Translations under genes and position numbers: made by a program
Shown: positions 1-10,469 of the stretch, piece after piece
Numbering within the stretch: position 1 is the stretch's first letter
Layout: each line of letters opens with the position of its first letter
Assembly: GCA_009602725.1 (NCBI GenBank)
Contig: WELB01000033.1
Coordinates: 796,878-857,989, forward strand
DNA: 61,112 bases
Source: Spirogloea muscicola
Taxonomy: Eukaryota; Streptophyta; Zygnematophyceae; Spirogloeales; Spirogloeaceae
Direction: 5' to 3'
The notes under the pieces: generated by a model
The model's input: the letters and a program-made list of their open reading frames with translations, nothing else
Databases searched by the model: none
Told to the model about the DNA's origin: nothing

Positions 1-1583
1 GGCTGCCGCGGGGCGGCGGCGCCGCAGCCGAGCTCCGGCTGGCAGCAGGCTGACGACCGGGCGAGCGACGACCTCCTCACCGCGGCCTTCGGGGAGCTCG
101 TCCGGCGGCTGTGGGTGGCGCCACCGCCGTCGCGGGCACTGCGCCCCAGCCGGCTGGTGGCCAGCGTGCAGCGCCACATCCTGCAGTTTGCGGGCTTCCG
201 GCAGCACGACTCGCAGGAGTTCCTGCGCGCGCTCGTTAGCCGCCTCGACGAGGAGTGCGCTGTGGCGAGCGAGGTGAGCGCCGGGACGGCGGCCCTGCTC
301 GCCCTCGCCCTGCCCCAACGTGGCCTCGAGGGCTCAGGCAGCTCAGGGATGACCTACTGCGACTGGCGCTCTGGACGCCGCAGGCGCCGGGATGCCCCGA
401 GCCGGGTGGCGGGGACGACGGCCTCGCAGCGCTGCCCGAGGCGGAGCAGGCGGGCGTGCACTGGGAGCACCACCAGCAGCGCAGCGCCAGCGCCATCCAG
501 GACATCTTCTGCGGCCAGCTGCAGAGCACGGTGGAGTGCGGCACGTGCGGCCGCCGCTCCCACTGCTTCGACCCGTTCCTCGACCTCTCCATCCCCATCC
601 CGCGGCTCCGCGGCATCGGCGCCGCCATCAAGCGGCTCAGCGTTACCGACTGCCTCGACGCGTTCGTGGCGGAGGAGCGCCTGGACGAGGACAATGCGGT
701 GAGGCTGCTGGACCCAGAGCGCATCTTGCGCCGGCTAGCGGGTTTCGGGTTGTGCAGCGGCAGCGCCTGATGTGCGTCCGGGCTTTGCCGCCTCGCCGTG
801 CAGTACCTCTGCTCCACGTGCAAGTCCCCGCAGCCCGCCACCAAGCGGCTGAGCATCTTCCACCCGGCCCGCATCCTCGTCTTGCATGTCAAGGTTGGGG
901 TGCTGCTCACGGTCCCAAGCTCTGGCCTGTTGAGTCGAATGCCCACGAGGACGTGAAATCTGCCTCCTTGACTCGTCCCGACTGACCTGGTCAGCGCGTG
1001 GCAATGCTGGGTCATGATTACTGCTGCTGCATCGCATTCCATCATCCCAACTTACTGTCACAAGATGATGCCCGGCTATTATTGCAGAGAATATCGCCTG
1101 TTGGTGTGCACTCCCTGCGGAAAGACTCGTCCTTGGTCCACTTTGATCTCGACGGCCTGGACTGCCGACCTTTCATAAGGTACAAGATAGCAGAACGTTG
1201 CAGCTTCATCGATTGCGAGGTCACTGGACGCCAAGGCTCAGGGCTCCTCCCTGAGCTTGCCGACCACCGCTCCCGTGCCCACAATGCACATGCAGTTGCA
1301 GCTTTAGCTCGTCATGCAGTAGTGCAGTGATCCTGATTCTTTCTTAGTGCGCCCTGCTGCCAGCGGCTCCTCGCCAGCGAAAGCCAGCTGCCCCCAGTAC
1401 GACCTCTTCGCCGTGATCAACCACGTAGGCTCTCTGTCCAGCGGCCACTACACTGCCTCGTGCAGGAATGCAGATGATGGCAAGTGGTATGCCTACAATG
1501 ACTCAATGGTTGCCACTGTGCCGTTGGGCTCCATCTGTAGCCCGGCCGCCTACGTCCTCTTTTACCAGATGCGTCTGCAGTAG
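1..1583 (+). CDS. Ubiquitin-specific protease (USP/UBP), 3' part
   Basis: Cysteine protease that removes ubiquitin from substrates; only the part after the catalytic Cys box is in the window. Exon 1 (1-273) encodes the QHDSQEF segment typical of USPs (FAGFRQHDSQEFLRAL). Exon 2 (about 342-698) has a CxxC pair (CGTCGRRSHCFDP) and the DLSIPIP strand. A third exon near 800-892 supplies the second zinc CxxC (LCSTCKSP) and RILVLHVK. A fourth near 1110-1178 carries the LDGLDCRPFI strand. The last exon (1348-1583) holds the His box (SGHYTAS) and the Asn/Asp part (KWYAYNDS) and ends at TAG 1581-1583. The missing 5' end should contain the Cys box. Family call is firm; the particular UBP class is not determined. 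Confidence 0.9.
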
Positions 1584-2044
1584 GGATGGGTGAAAGATCT
1601 CAGGTAGCTCCCAAGGCGGGCTTGGTAGCATAGTGTAGTGTACGCAATTTGGAGCTCCCTAGGCTAGGCGGGACGATAAGCAAGAAAATTTTGGTATTCT
1701 TTCATTCATTCATTTATCTCAAGGGCACAATAGATGTCCCTGGATTTTGATGTCTGGTTCGATTCTGGCGTGCATTCTGCATTGCTTATCTATCACCACG
1801 GTCTGATTGTGTAAGATTGCTCGTTTGGGGGCTTTTTAAATCGGTTCTTGGCTTCAATGGAGCACAGGGCGATACTTTCGGGTCGTCGGGCTGCACCTCA
1901 GCGGGACCACTGTTGTGGCAAGACTTTACAATGCCTTTGCTGATCTGCAGGACAGCAGCTACAGGACAATCGCCAGTCAAGTAACACTCTGAGCTTGAGC
2001 AGATCATGTGAGCTGTAAGGAGAGATAGTGGCACTGCCACATTA
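1584..2044. other. Convergent intergenic region
   Basis: Lies between the stop codons of the USP gene (+) and the TONSOKU-like gene (-). It is more AT-rich than the flanking exons. An open minus frame at 1786-2073 resembles no family I know. I see no RNA gene or mobile element. Confidence 0.5.
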
Positions 2045-5000
2045 TTAGGTGCTATGCACAGCCAGGCTCTCACTGGCAGTTGGCTTTATCAACTGCCTGC
2101 CAGCAGCACCTAACCATGTCGTGCATAATGCTTCGACCTGGTCGTGTTGCAAAACGGTCCCCCTTCTGACTTCAAGCTCCTGCAACAATTCCGCATACCG
2201 CAATGCCCTGGTGAGCCGATCAACCAGCTGGGCAAACATGCCTGCTTCTGCTTGCCCCAGGGCCAATAATTTATCTGCATGCTGATTCGATTCCTCCTGG
2301 GTGGCGGCCTCACACGGCTCGCCCTGGCCCAGACCAGCTTTCCTGCCTCTGGTGATCTCGTCTGCCCCATCCGGCTGCTCTTCACTGTCTGGGATGACCA
2401 TCGGGTTGGCTCTGCAATCTGCATTGGTAGCTCTGTCAACACCTTCCTCAGGCCGTTGGTCTGTGCATACTGCTGGGAGACAAGTGTTGCCTTTCAGCTC
2501 TGCACTCAGCTTCCTTAAGAAAGCCGTGTCTGGTGGGCCTTTCCTGTCCAAGATGCTCAGGGGAATGAGTAGCTCTGTGCCGACCATCTGCGAGAGACAC
2601 GAAAGCAGCTGCTTGGATAACGCCAAGGCACTTGCCTGCGGAGAGGAGAGGCAAACGCTGCTGCGTCAGATGCAATTACAGTGTATCCAGATGTAGGCAG
2701 CCGAGAAGGACATGCAGGTGTACATGGCTTCACTGAGTGCTCCTCTGGAGGAAAGCAGCCAGAGTATTTCTTTGTGAAGCCACAACGTACTTACCTGCTT
2801 TTCTTCAGCTGCTGACAGGGTAGCAGGGTTGTCCCCGCCTTGTGCTGAATGCTTCTCCCCTGCCAAGGTCGCCTCTGCTGCTATGGAATAGTGTAGCACC
2901 TCTCTCGGCCTTGCAGGTCCAAGCTCAGTACGCCCGCCACCAAGGCCTTGCAGACTGGCAGTGGCTCCTGAAGCTGATCTCCTCTCGAAGTTTTGGATGA
3001 CGCCCTGCCAGCTGCCTTTGCTGCATTGCTTGAGTTGGATGCGGCTTCGCGCCACCTTGGAGGGCTTGAGCCATGGCGGGAGAACGTCAGGCGGAGAGTC
3101 GCCAGGCAGGGCGGGGGCTTTTGCACCACCTGACGCTTGATCTTGCGCGGAGCAGTCCTCTGGCGCTTCCTCCTCAGACCCCATTGCCCTTTCCTGGTGC
3201 GCATTCTCCGGACTTGTGCTTGATCCCCTTCTTGGTTTACTACGTCTCTGGGAAGTGGACGGACCGTGCCCACATGAACCTGGCTGTGAGTCTGTGTCTG
3301 AGCCCTCGTCATCAGACCAAACGACCCTCAGCCGCTTCTGGCGCTTCTGAACATTGAGTCTCCTGCTGGTGGATGTAACTTCCTCGCCCACGTACTTTAT
3401 CGAGGTTGCTCCATCAGTCAGCAAGTTTTCTTGCAGTGATGTTGACGGCAGTGCATCCTCGTTGCTTCCACTATCACTCGACTCTCTAATATGCTCGTCC
3501 GCATGAAGTCCATTGCTGTCACTGGCTCTCCGGTCTCTCTGGCACAGCCGCTCCCTCCATCCATCAGCCCCTGCTTCATCCGCTGATCTGGTCTCCTCTA
3601 TGGCACTCGCCCTCCTGTCGTATGTTGGCGTCTCATTGTCGCTCTCAGAAAGCCTGTCCCCGTGTTCCAGAGCGGAAGGGACAGGTACTGCCATCATCTG
3701 CTCCTCCAGGAGCTTGATCTTCCTCTCCATCTTGCTGTGTTACAAATGAGAACAGTGTCACATAGCTGACCTAGGAGCTCATAAGACTGACATTTGCGAT
3801 CATTCTTCAGCACTACTGACTTTAACTCATCGTCATGCTGACTGATCAAACGCCAGACACCACAAGCGGCTGGTGTCCTACAGCCACTGCAGTAGGCGAT
3901 TAAGGATGATGTAGTCTCGGCTTTAGTTTGATGGAATTTCAGCTCTTGAGCAAGCGTGAGGCAACATACTTAGCGTTTTCGATGTCATCCATGCGAATGA
4001 GGTAGCTGTATTGCATGTTAGTCAGCGATAAGCTCTCGAGCTCCAAGTACTTTCGACATTCGCTTGCTGGTGCTTTTCTTCGTCCGCAGGCTGCCGTCCT
4101 GTGTGCAATAAAGACAAGAGTAGGTCACTGGGCTCAGTGACTGGTCTAATCGTAACACGTGACAAATAGGAGTTTAGAGTAAGCACGGAGTAGAAATTGT
4201 TGACATAGCACAGTTGAGCAGCCTGTTGGGCAGCACATGGTTTAGGACAGCAACCCAAATTGACAAAACCTCTCACCGCTTGGCCTCAGCATACAGGGCG
4301 AGCGCTTCATTGTACTTGTACATACTGTCCAGTGTGTTGCCAAGTCCAATCAAGGCCACCACTTCACCCTGAAGAAACAGAACTATCTCGTCAACGAGTT
4401 GCACATGTTTCACCGTGCTTTCGCAATCATTGGCAGCGTGTTTGTGAACAGTTGGGCTCAGATGTGACCTCATTGTGCATAAGGGTGGCCACAATGGGCG
4501 AAAACCTTTCATAGCACACCACCTTTTAGTCACTACCTCAGGAAAACGCAAACTGAGAATTAAGCATGCACCATACCTTTGTCGCGGATCTTAAGTCGAG
4601 TGTTATACATATCGTACCTCAGTGGTCTTTATGCGCCTGTAGATGTCCAGGCTTTCCTGGTAAGCAGCCTGGGCTTCTTCAAAGTTACGCAGATTGTAGT
4701 GGGACTTGCCAACAGCCTCTGCAGAGTCCGCGAGCTTCTCCATATCTCCTAGTCGCTGTGCCAGTTGCTGTTGTTGGACTGCAAACCTGCAATGCTGCCC
4801 AGGCCATTTAAAAGTTGCCGGGTAATGTCAGCTAACAGCTTTCAAAGGATACCAGGTAACACCACAATATTGAACGCGTCAGTCTCGAGCACCATCGAGT
4901 GATGCGGGGGGCACTTCACCATGTTCCACGCACAAAGAGCCTCCGATCTCGTCAGAAGTTCGGACAAGAGCTTGAGCTGCTTCAGTTCACGGCTCCGCTC

Positions 5001-6708
5001 TTGCGGAGTGCCAACATGGGGAGCTGCTTCGCGCACCACTCTCTTCAGCTCATTCTCAAGCTTCTGCAGCTCCTGCATCTCCTTCCTTGCCTCCTCTGCT
5101 GCATGCAGATTCTCCAGTGCTTGCTGCAACAGCTTCTCCTCGTCTTGCAACTGTCGCACAATCTCTTCCGCACGTCTGAAACTCTGTGCAACAATGAGCA
5201 CGATGCTTCACCGTGAGCAGGTCATCTTGGGAGCTGGTCGAGTCCAACTCGCACGTTGTGGTGCACAATCCAGGACATAGTTGTGCATGTGTCTACAGGA
5301 GCTTGGTCAGGAGGAGGAATGAACCTGGATAGCGCTGTCGTACTCCTGAAACTTGAAGTGCAGGTCGCCGACAGAGATGTAGCCCTTGGCCTCTTCCTCT
5401 TTCAGGTTGAGCTTGTTGCAGATCCGTATGTCCTCGCGGATGTGATGAAGCGCTTTGTCCCGCTTCCTTTCTCTCGTATAGAGCAGCCCCAGCTGGTGAT
5501 GGATGCGCGACCGGCTCTCATCGTCAGCCACCTCCTCGCTATCGCAAACCTGGGGCAAGCAACGGCCCAACAGCCTGGCGAACGTCAAAATGAGTGTAGC
5601 ATCGGGAAGCTGAGAGAAGCATGGCAGCTCTGCCGGCGCGAGTGGTGCTATCTGGGCGCTCCTCACCTGGAGGCCTTTCTGGAAGCACGTCCGTGCACCA
5701 TTCAGGTCGTCCATGGCCACTCTCAGGTTCCCGAGGTTGGCGTACGCGTCGACGAGCTCCTTCCAGTGCTGGCCAGTCTCCCGCCGGGTCGCGACCGCCA
5801 GGTCGAAGCTGATCTTGAGGAACCGCTTGGCCTTGAGGAGCTCCTCCGAGTTCCCGCCGTCGTCTCCCAGGTACAGCTCCAGGTAGAAGTTGCCGAGCTC
5901 CGTGGCGGCGCGCTGCTGCTCGAGCTTGTCCTCCAGCTCCAGCGCCGTGTGGTAGTGCTCCTCCTGAGAGCGCCAGGGTGGGCAAGGTGGGCGGCGCGCG
6001 TGAGCGGCGGCCCCCGCGGGTCCCAGAGGCTGGCAGCGCGCCTTGGCGGCGCCGCAGCGGTGTCGAGGCGAGGCAGCCTCGGGAGAAGGACAAGAACAAC
6101 GACAAGGAGAAGGAGAAGGACAAGCTCCTTCTCCTGGTAGGAGAAGGTGCTCATCCAGAGGAGGAGAAGGGGAAGCTGTGGCAGTCGGATCGTAGGAGAA
6201 GAAGCTCTTCTAGAGAGAAGGAGAAGCTCTGACAGGCAGCCTCACCTGGTAGAAGTAGAAGCTCCTGCGGAGAGAGGGAGAAGCTCCGACAGGCAGCCTC
6301 GGCTAGCAGGAGAGGAAGCTCATGCGGAGAAGGAGAAGGAGAAGGAGAAGCTGTGGGAATGGGAAGGGGCCTACTGACCATGTAGCGCAGGGCGTCGGGA
6401 CGCTGGCCGAGGCGCTGGTGCGTGCGGCCGAGGCACTGGCAGGCGGCGAGGAGCTGGTGCAAGCGCTGCGCGCGGGCGGCGGGGGCCTCACGGCGGCGGC
6501 CGGTGCGCTGCACGCAGGCGTAGTCGCGGGCGTACCAGGCCAGCGCGGCGCGGTACTGGCCTGCCGCCTCCAGCCAGTGGCCCGCCGCGTTGGCCCACCG
6601 CGCCGCCTCCGCCAGGCTTCCGTCCGCCATCTCCGCCGCATACGCCGCCTTCATCTCGCCCACCGTCTTGGCGCCCGCCAGCCCGCCGCCCCCGCCGCCG
6701 CCGGCCAT
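2045..6708 (-). CDS. TSK: TONSOKU/BRUSHY1 (TONSL)-like TPR protein
   Basis: Nuclear factor linked in plants to replication-coupled chromatin and repair; the plant TSK TPR domain reads histone H3.1. Start ATG 6706-6708 gives [20 protein letters not shown]. Exon 1 holds EAARWANAAGHWLEA, matching the TSK N-terminus. Exon 2 (to about 5664) has EEHYHTALELEDKLEQQRAA and LVDAYANLGNLRVAMDDL. Later TPRs include DESRSRIHHQLGLLYTRE and EAKGYISVGDLHFKFQEY (about 5350-5520), a coiled coil at 4842-5200 and VVALIGLGNTLDSMYKYNEA (about 4290). A long acidic linker follows (2666-3730) with VVWSDDEGSDTDS. The last ORF (2045-2626) ends in AVHST-stop. I cannot find the C-terminal leucine-rich repeats of plant TSK, so the product may be truncated or the last exons missed. 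Family call rests on the TPR block. Confidence 0.82.
6085..6360. repeat. Purine-rich GGAGAAG imperfect tandem repeat in TSK intron 1
   Basis: Intron 1 of the TONSOKU-like gene is filled with GGAGAAG runs. About three imperfect units of roughly 60 bp are visible, sharing blocks such as GACAGGCAGCCTC and GAGAAGCTC (around 6200-6345). The plus strand is almost pure purine in stretches, so the transcript strand is pyrimidine-rich. Confidence 0.75.
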
Positions 6709-6797
6709 GGCGCCGGGGCGCGCGGCGGGGGGGCCGGGCCGCCGCATTGGGAGATGGACGGCTGGGGCGGGGTGGTTTTTGAATATTCATACGCAAC

Positions 6798-6812
6798 TTT
6801 GGCGCCGGGAAA
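6798..6812. promoter_or_regulatory. Inverted pair of E2F-type sites upstream of TSK
   Basis: The plus strand reads TTTGGCGC at 6798-6805 and the minus strand reads TTTCCCGG at 6812-6805. Both fit the E2F consensus WTTSSCSS and they lie back to back, 90-104 bp upstream of the TONSOKU ATG (6708). Replication-linked genes in plants and animals commonly carry such sites. Function here is inferred. Confidence 0.6.
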
Positions 6813-6825
6813 GGCCTCCTGACCC

Positions 6826-6850
6826 TTAACCCCAAACCCCAGACCCCTAC
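6826..6850. repeat. Degenerate telomere-like tract in TSK upstream region
   Basis: CCTTAACCCCAAACCCC followed by AGACCCC: variants of CCCTAAA, about 120 bp upstream of the TSK start codon and beside the E2F pair. Confidence 0.55.
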
Positions 6851-7010
6851 CTTCTGGTAGTCAGGCAACAATTCAGCGACCTCTATGTAGCGACCCGTGG
6901 TTACTGAGCGGGTCAATCTGCTGTAGGTGATCAATCTGCTGTAGGTGATGTACGTCTTCAGATGTGCTTGCCTTTGTACCAGGCCATTTGGCCTTTGCTT
7001 GCTTCGAATA
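6850..7010 (+). mobile_element. Non-LTR retrotransposon 3' fragment
   Basis: The plus strand reads FSDLYVATRGY-stop (TGA 6905-6907), the ORF end seen in the other copies of this family. The following 3' UTR shares GTGCTTGCCTTTGTAC and GGCCA blocks with copies near 15240-15343 (-) and 51230-51290 (+). It lies in the TSK upstream region, antisense to TSK. Confidence 0.6.
6913..6948. repeat. 18-bp perfect tandem duplication
   Basis: TCAATCTGCTGTAGGTGA occurs twice without a spacer (6913-6930, 6931-6948), inside the retroelement 3' UTR. The related copy near 15330 has only one version. Confidence 0.9.
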
Positions 7011-7825
7011 CACGGAAATATCCCCACCTACAGATGAGAGATGAAAGGCGCGGTATGCGCTTGACAAGGAATTTCAACAGCTCTTCCAATAGAAGGCCAA
7101 TGCGAAGCCTTACAGAAGTCCTGGTGATGGGGCAAGAAGCTGCTTAAGGGGGTCAATAAGCATCCACGAGTGAGCACATACATTTCCAACAAGCTGAGGA
7201 GCCAGAGCACCACCACGCAAGCCATTAGTCTGGCCTAGTGCGCCCCAAGTGTTCGCCCCTATCTTTACTCAAACGCCTACTACGTTTGCAGGCGGTGGAG
7301 GAGCGAGGGTCACGAACGGCCAAGTCGTTATACAGTCAGACAGGAGGAGCTGTCATGTGACAACATGGCTGTGGATGCCAACTGCAAACAAGACTCTCAG
7401 GCTTTGCATGTTGTGGCAGATCGAGGCTGCAGGTCTATTGAGGCGTGCTTGCATGGCGAATTTGTCGGACCCGCATGGAGGAACTAGTGGCACACGACGG
7501 AGGCTGAATGACAGGTGGCAAGTAGGGATACTGGCAGATTCAGCCAGGTTCTTCCGTGGCGCCTGATGTGCACTGGACTTTACGGTCCTCCTCAGATCCC
7601 AACAACATGTTGCCATGAGCATCAATTTCCGGAGTGGTCACACAGCAACCCCAGCTGCAGCACGAAGTATCGGCACGTCCGGCATGCTGCCTAGTTACTT
7701 GCGCAGACTTGTCCCATCTCAACAACATCACAGCGTAGCCCCTGCCTGATTCTATTTGAAGACCACCGCAAGCAAAGATCCCCGTGTCACCCAATGTCCT
7801 GCTGACTATTCTCTTGCAGAGGTCT
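7011..7825. other. Intergenic region, possible degenerate retroelement tail
   Basis: No gene recognised. On the minus strand near 7150-7215 a frame reads LLEMYVLTRGC, which resembles the retroelement ORF terminus but lacks its stop, so it may be an old tail. The remainder shows short open frames without family similarity. Confidence 0.35.
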
Positions 7826-9141
7826 TCAGGTGGAGGGAGGGTGCTCAATCAGGTTGTGCTTGTACAGGATAGCGTGTGTTGACTTTAGCGCGCTGCCACA
7901 GAATACGAGGAAAATGTGGAGCACTGTGTTAGATGCTGCAGTTAGTGAGGGAAGAATTTTCTGCAAACGCTTGGACAATCTGATCAATCTGACTTTGAGC
8001 ACGCCATGAGGCTGATTGCCTCTGCAGCTTGTCAAACAGCAGCAGTGAATGCTTCAGGCCGTGAAGTTGCGAGGATGTCGACAGTACCTTCCACGCCGCA
8101 GGATCTTGAACGAGCCACGACTTGAGAGGTCAATGATCGTAGATCCAGCGCTTCCACCTTGCAGCTGGCCCCCGTCAAACACAAGTGCACAGTGGTCCCA
8201 CAAGGTCTCAAACTCGTGCACAGCCGTGGTGCTTGGCTGGCTGCTCGGGTTGGCGCTAGTGAGCGCCAGCGCGCCCCTGAATGCCCGGCAGACCTGGCGA
8301 ATAAAGGGGCTGCCTGGGATCCTCACGCCTACTGTGCCAACGCCAGGATTCAAGGAAGGATGCAGCTGGCTGCGACTGTCTGCTCGGGTTATACAAGCAG
8401 CATTGTCAGCCTTCGGCCACAACTAACTTGTTAAGTTTCTCAGGAGAATCTACTGAATTTATGTTATCTTCTCGCTGGGCGAGCCATTACGAGCGTATGG
8501 CAGCATATGAAAGACAAAGTGCTTTGCCAAGGTGCTGACAGCTCAAATTAAACTTCAGACAGCCCTTGCCAGGTATCCAAGTATGAAGGTGCCACAGAGA
8601 TGGTGGTCAATGGGTGCAGGGCAAGCTCGGACCTCGGGGAAGGATGAGAGTGACGGGGCCCGGAAGGAGGCTATGTAGCAGGCCAGGCGGCAGGTGCTCA
8701 ACTGCCGCGTACTTGTCAAGGTCGCCAAGATCCGCTGTGCATATTGCGAGGGGGTTGCTCAGCATCCGGCCCTTTATCTCATAAAGCTTCCGGATAGACG
8801 CCTCTGAACTGCACAAGATAGAGCCTTCAGGTAATGTATGCGGCAGGTGACCTTAATGCTGTTTACAAGTAATAGTCGTGGTAGTCGGGACGGAAGTTTC
8901 AACGGTTTTGTGTGACCACTGCTCTCAGGCTTATCACCAAGGGCATTGGGAGTATGGTCCAGAACTTTAAAGTCCTCAGGCAAGGACTGGTGTACCAGGC
9001 ATCGGCAGCAAGCCCGTAGAGCGTGTCGGTCGGCAAAGCAATCACAGCCCCTCGGCGCAAGGCCTCCACGGCCGCTGGCACCTCCGCCTCTGAAGCAGTA
9101 AGCACCCTCCCTGACAACACTTTGGGAGCAGGGTCCTGCAT
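7826..9141 (-). CDS. YRDC: Threonylcarbamoyl-AMP synthase (YrdC/Sua5 family)
   Basis: Makes threonylcarbamoyl-AMP from threonine, bicarbonate and ATP for the t6A37 modification of ANN-decoding tRNAs. ATG 9139-9141 opens MQDPAPKVLSGRVL. Exon 1 has GAVIALPTDTLYGLAADA, the family signature. Exon 2 (about 8630-8805) has IRKLYEIKGR, PLAIC and LLPGPVTLILP. Exon 3 (8088 to about 8395) has GTVGVRIPGSPF, LTSANPSSQPS, the STIIDLS strand and ILRRG. Splicing of 8088 to 8021 keeps frame and adds a tail (GNQPHGVLKVRL) to a stop at 7826, but that last exon is not conserved and is uncertain. No Sua5-specific C-terminal domain is seen, so it is the short YrdC form. A GTG-started frame extends to 9231, so a longer N-terminus is possible. 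Confidence 0.88.
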
Positions 9142-9436
9142 GGCCCTGCTTGCAGATGGCGCACCTTGCTGTGAGATGCCGGGAGGACCAACAGCAGGGC
9201 CTTCAGAAGAAACCCTGAAGTGCTTGAGCACCTTGCATGACCAGGATAATGACGTCCAGGCCTACCTATGCGCGTGAGCCTTCCTCGCACATTGCAAGTA
9301 GCACATTGTGACGATGCAGAAGGTTTTTGCACCAGCGTATCCAAGCAAATAGGTATCTGAATCTTTTTGGATCAGGGGGTTGCTTGCACAATTGAGTTGG
9401 CGCTCAGTACTGAGGTGCAGAAGATTGGCTGTACCT

Positions 9437-10113
9437 GAGCGTGAGCTCTGGGCCGTTCCCGGCAAGGAGACTGCTGGGCCTGCCTGCGGAGTCCATGACC
9501 GGGGGCAAGAACACTGCGCAAACGCGACCGAGGCTTGCCTGAAGGCCTAAATCTAAACCCACTCGATACAGATGCTGAGCCCCGTCGATGAGCTCTGTGT
9601 CAAGCGCCAGTTCAGCTGCAGCTGTTTGGACGAAGCGGGCCTTCTTTCAAGGAGCCTTTCAACAGCTCCTCATCACTAACGTCTGAGAGCTCGTGCACCT
9701 CGGAAAAAGCCGGCAGAGCACCCCAGCCACATGCGGCGCCTTGCTTGTTGGGGCAGGGCTGCCAGCCTCCTCGCAATGGTGGCAGCAAGCCTGCGGCTAC
9801 CAGTGGAGGCCGCAGCTCCCTGCTGGCGTCTGCACACCGAGCTGAGCCGGCTTTAAGTATGGCATACGGCAGTCGCTTGAGCCCCGCCCTTGACCAATAC
9901 TGCCAGGCAGCGCAAGGTGGCCTGGCAGTAGCTGCAGCCTTTTAGCATAGTGCCTGCAGAGGCTCACCTTCCCAAGTAGCCGCTGTGGCGGACCAGTGCT
10001 GACTCCAGAGTTGAGCGCTTCTCACACAGTGGTAGAGCCCTCCTTGCAGGCAGGCCCGCCGGCTGCCGAACCAGCGAGTCCAGAGGACCCAAAAGCTGGA
10101 GAGCCTGCTGCAG
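9437..10113 (-). CDS. Unrecognised gene with three coding-like exons
   Basis: Three consecutive minus-strand blocks read like protein. Exon a (10113-9968) encodes LQQALQLLGPLDSLVRQPAG and ends GYLGK at a GT donor. Exon b (about 9945-9650) contains RLPYAILKAGSARCADASRE and an acidic HELSDVSDEELLKG. Exon c (about 9640-9437) contains ARFVQTAAAELALDTELIDG followed by AQHLYRVGLDLGL and ends at a GT donor. I recognise no family. A short first exon starting near 10310 (MTVE) is possible. The link between b and c needs a frame change I could not resolve. It could also be upstream exons of the YRDC transcript. Boundaries are approximate. Confidence 0.4.
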
Positions 10114-10469
10114 CTGTGTTCCTGTGCTGGTGGCGGGCAGCCGTGGGGGGGTGCCACTGTGACGTAGGCTCCAACGTGGGCGACAGCAAGTCTTGTGAGG
10201 TCGATGCTGCGGTCCTAGGCCCCCGAATAGCGTACTGCGCCAGAGGGAGGGAGGGGGGGGGCGAGGGAGAGGGGATGGCCTTTCTTGTGATGCACCTCGA
10301 CAGTCATCGCCCAGCTTTACTAAGCGGGGAGGGAGAGAGGAGGGAGGAATAGCACAGATAGCCGCCCCGCTCCGCGTGGTTGCGCCGCCCAGTGAGGACC
10401 TGCAGGCCGGCCTCTGAGCTTCATGACCTGCGCAGCAGCGCATGGTGCCGCAGCGGCGGCTGCTCCTCC

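Noticed and set aside
5256-6140. 294-codon plus-strand frame
   Set aside because: It is the antisense of the TONSOKU TPR exons, whose minus-strand motifs are clear.
9942-10443. 159-codon minus frame read as one exon
   Set aside because: Only its distal part (9968-10113) looks coding and is bounded by splice signals; the rest is low-complexity Pro/Arg sequence.
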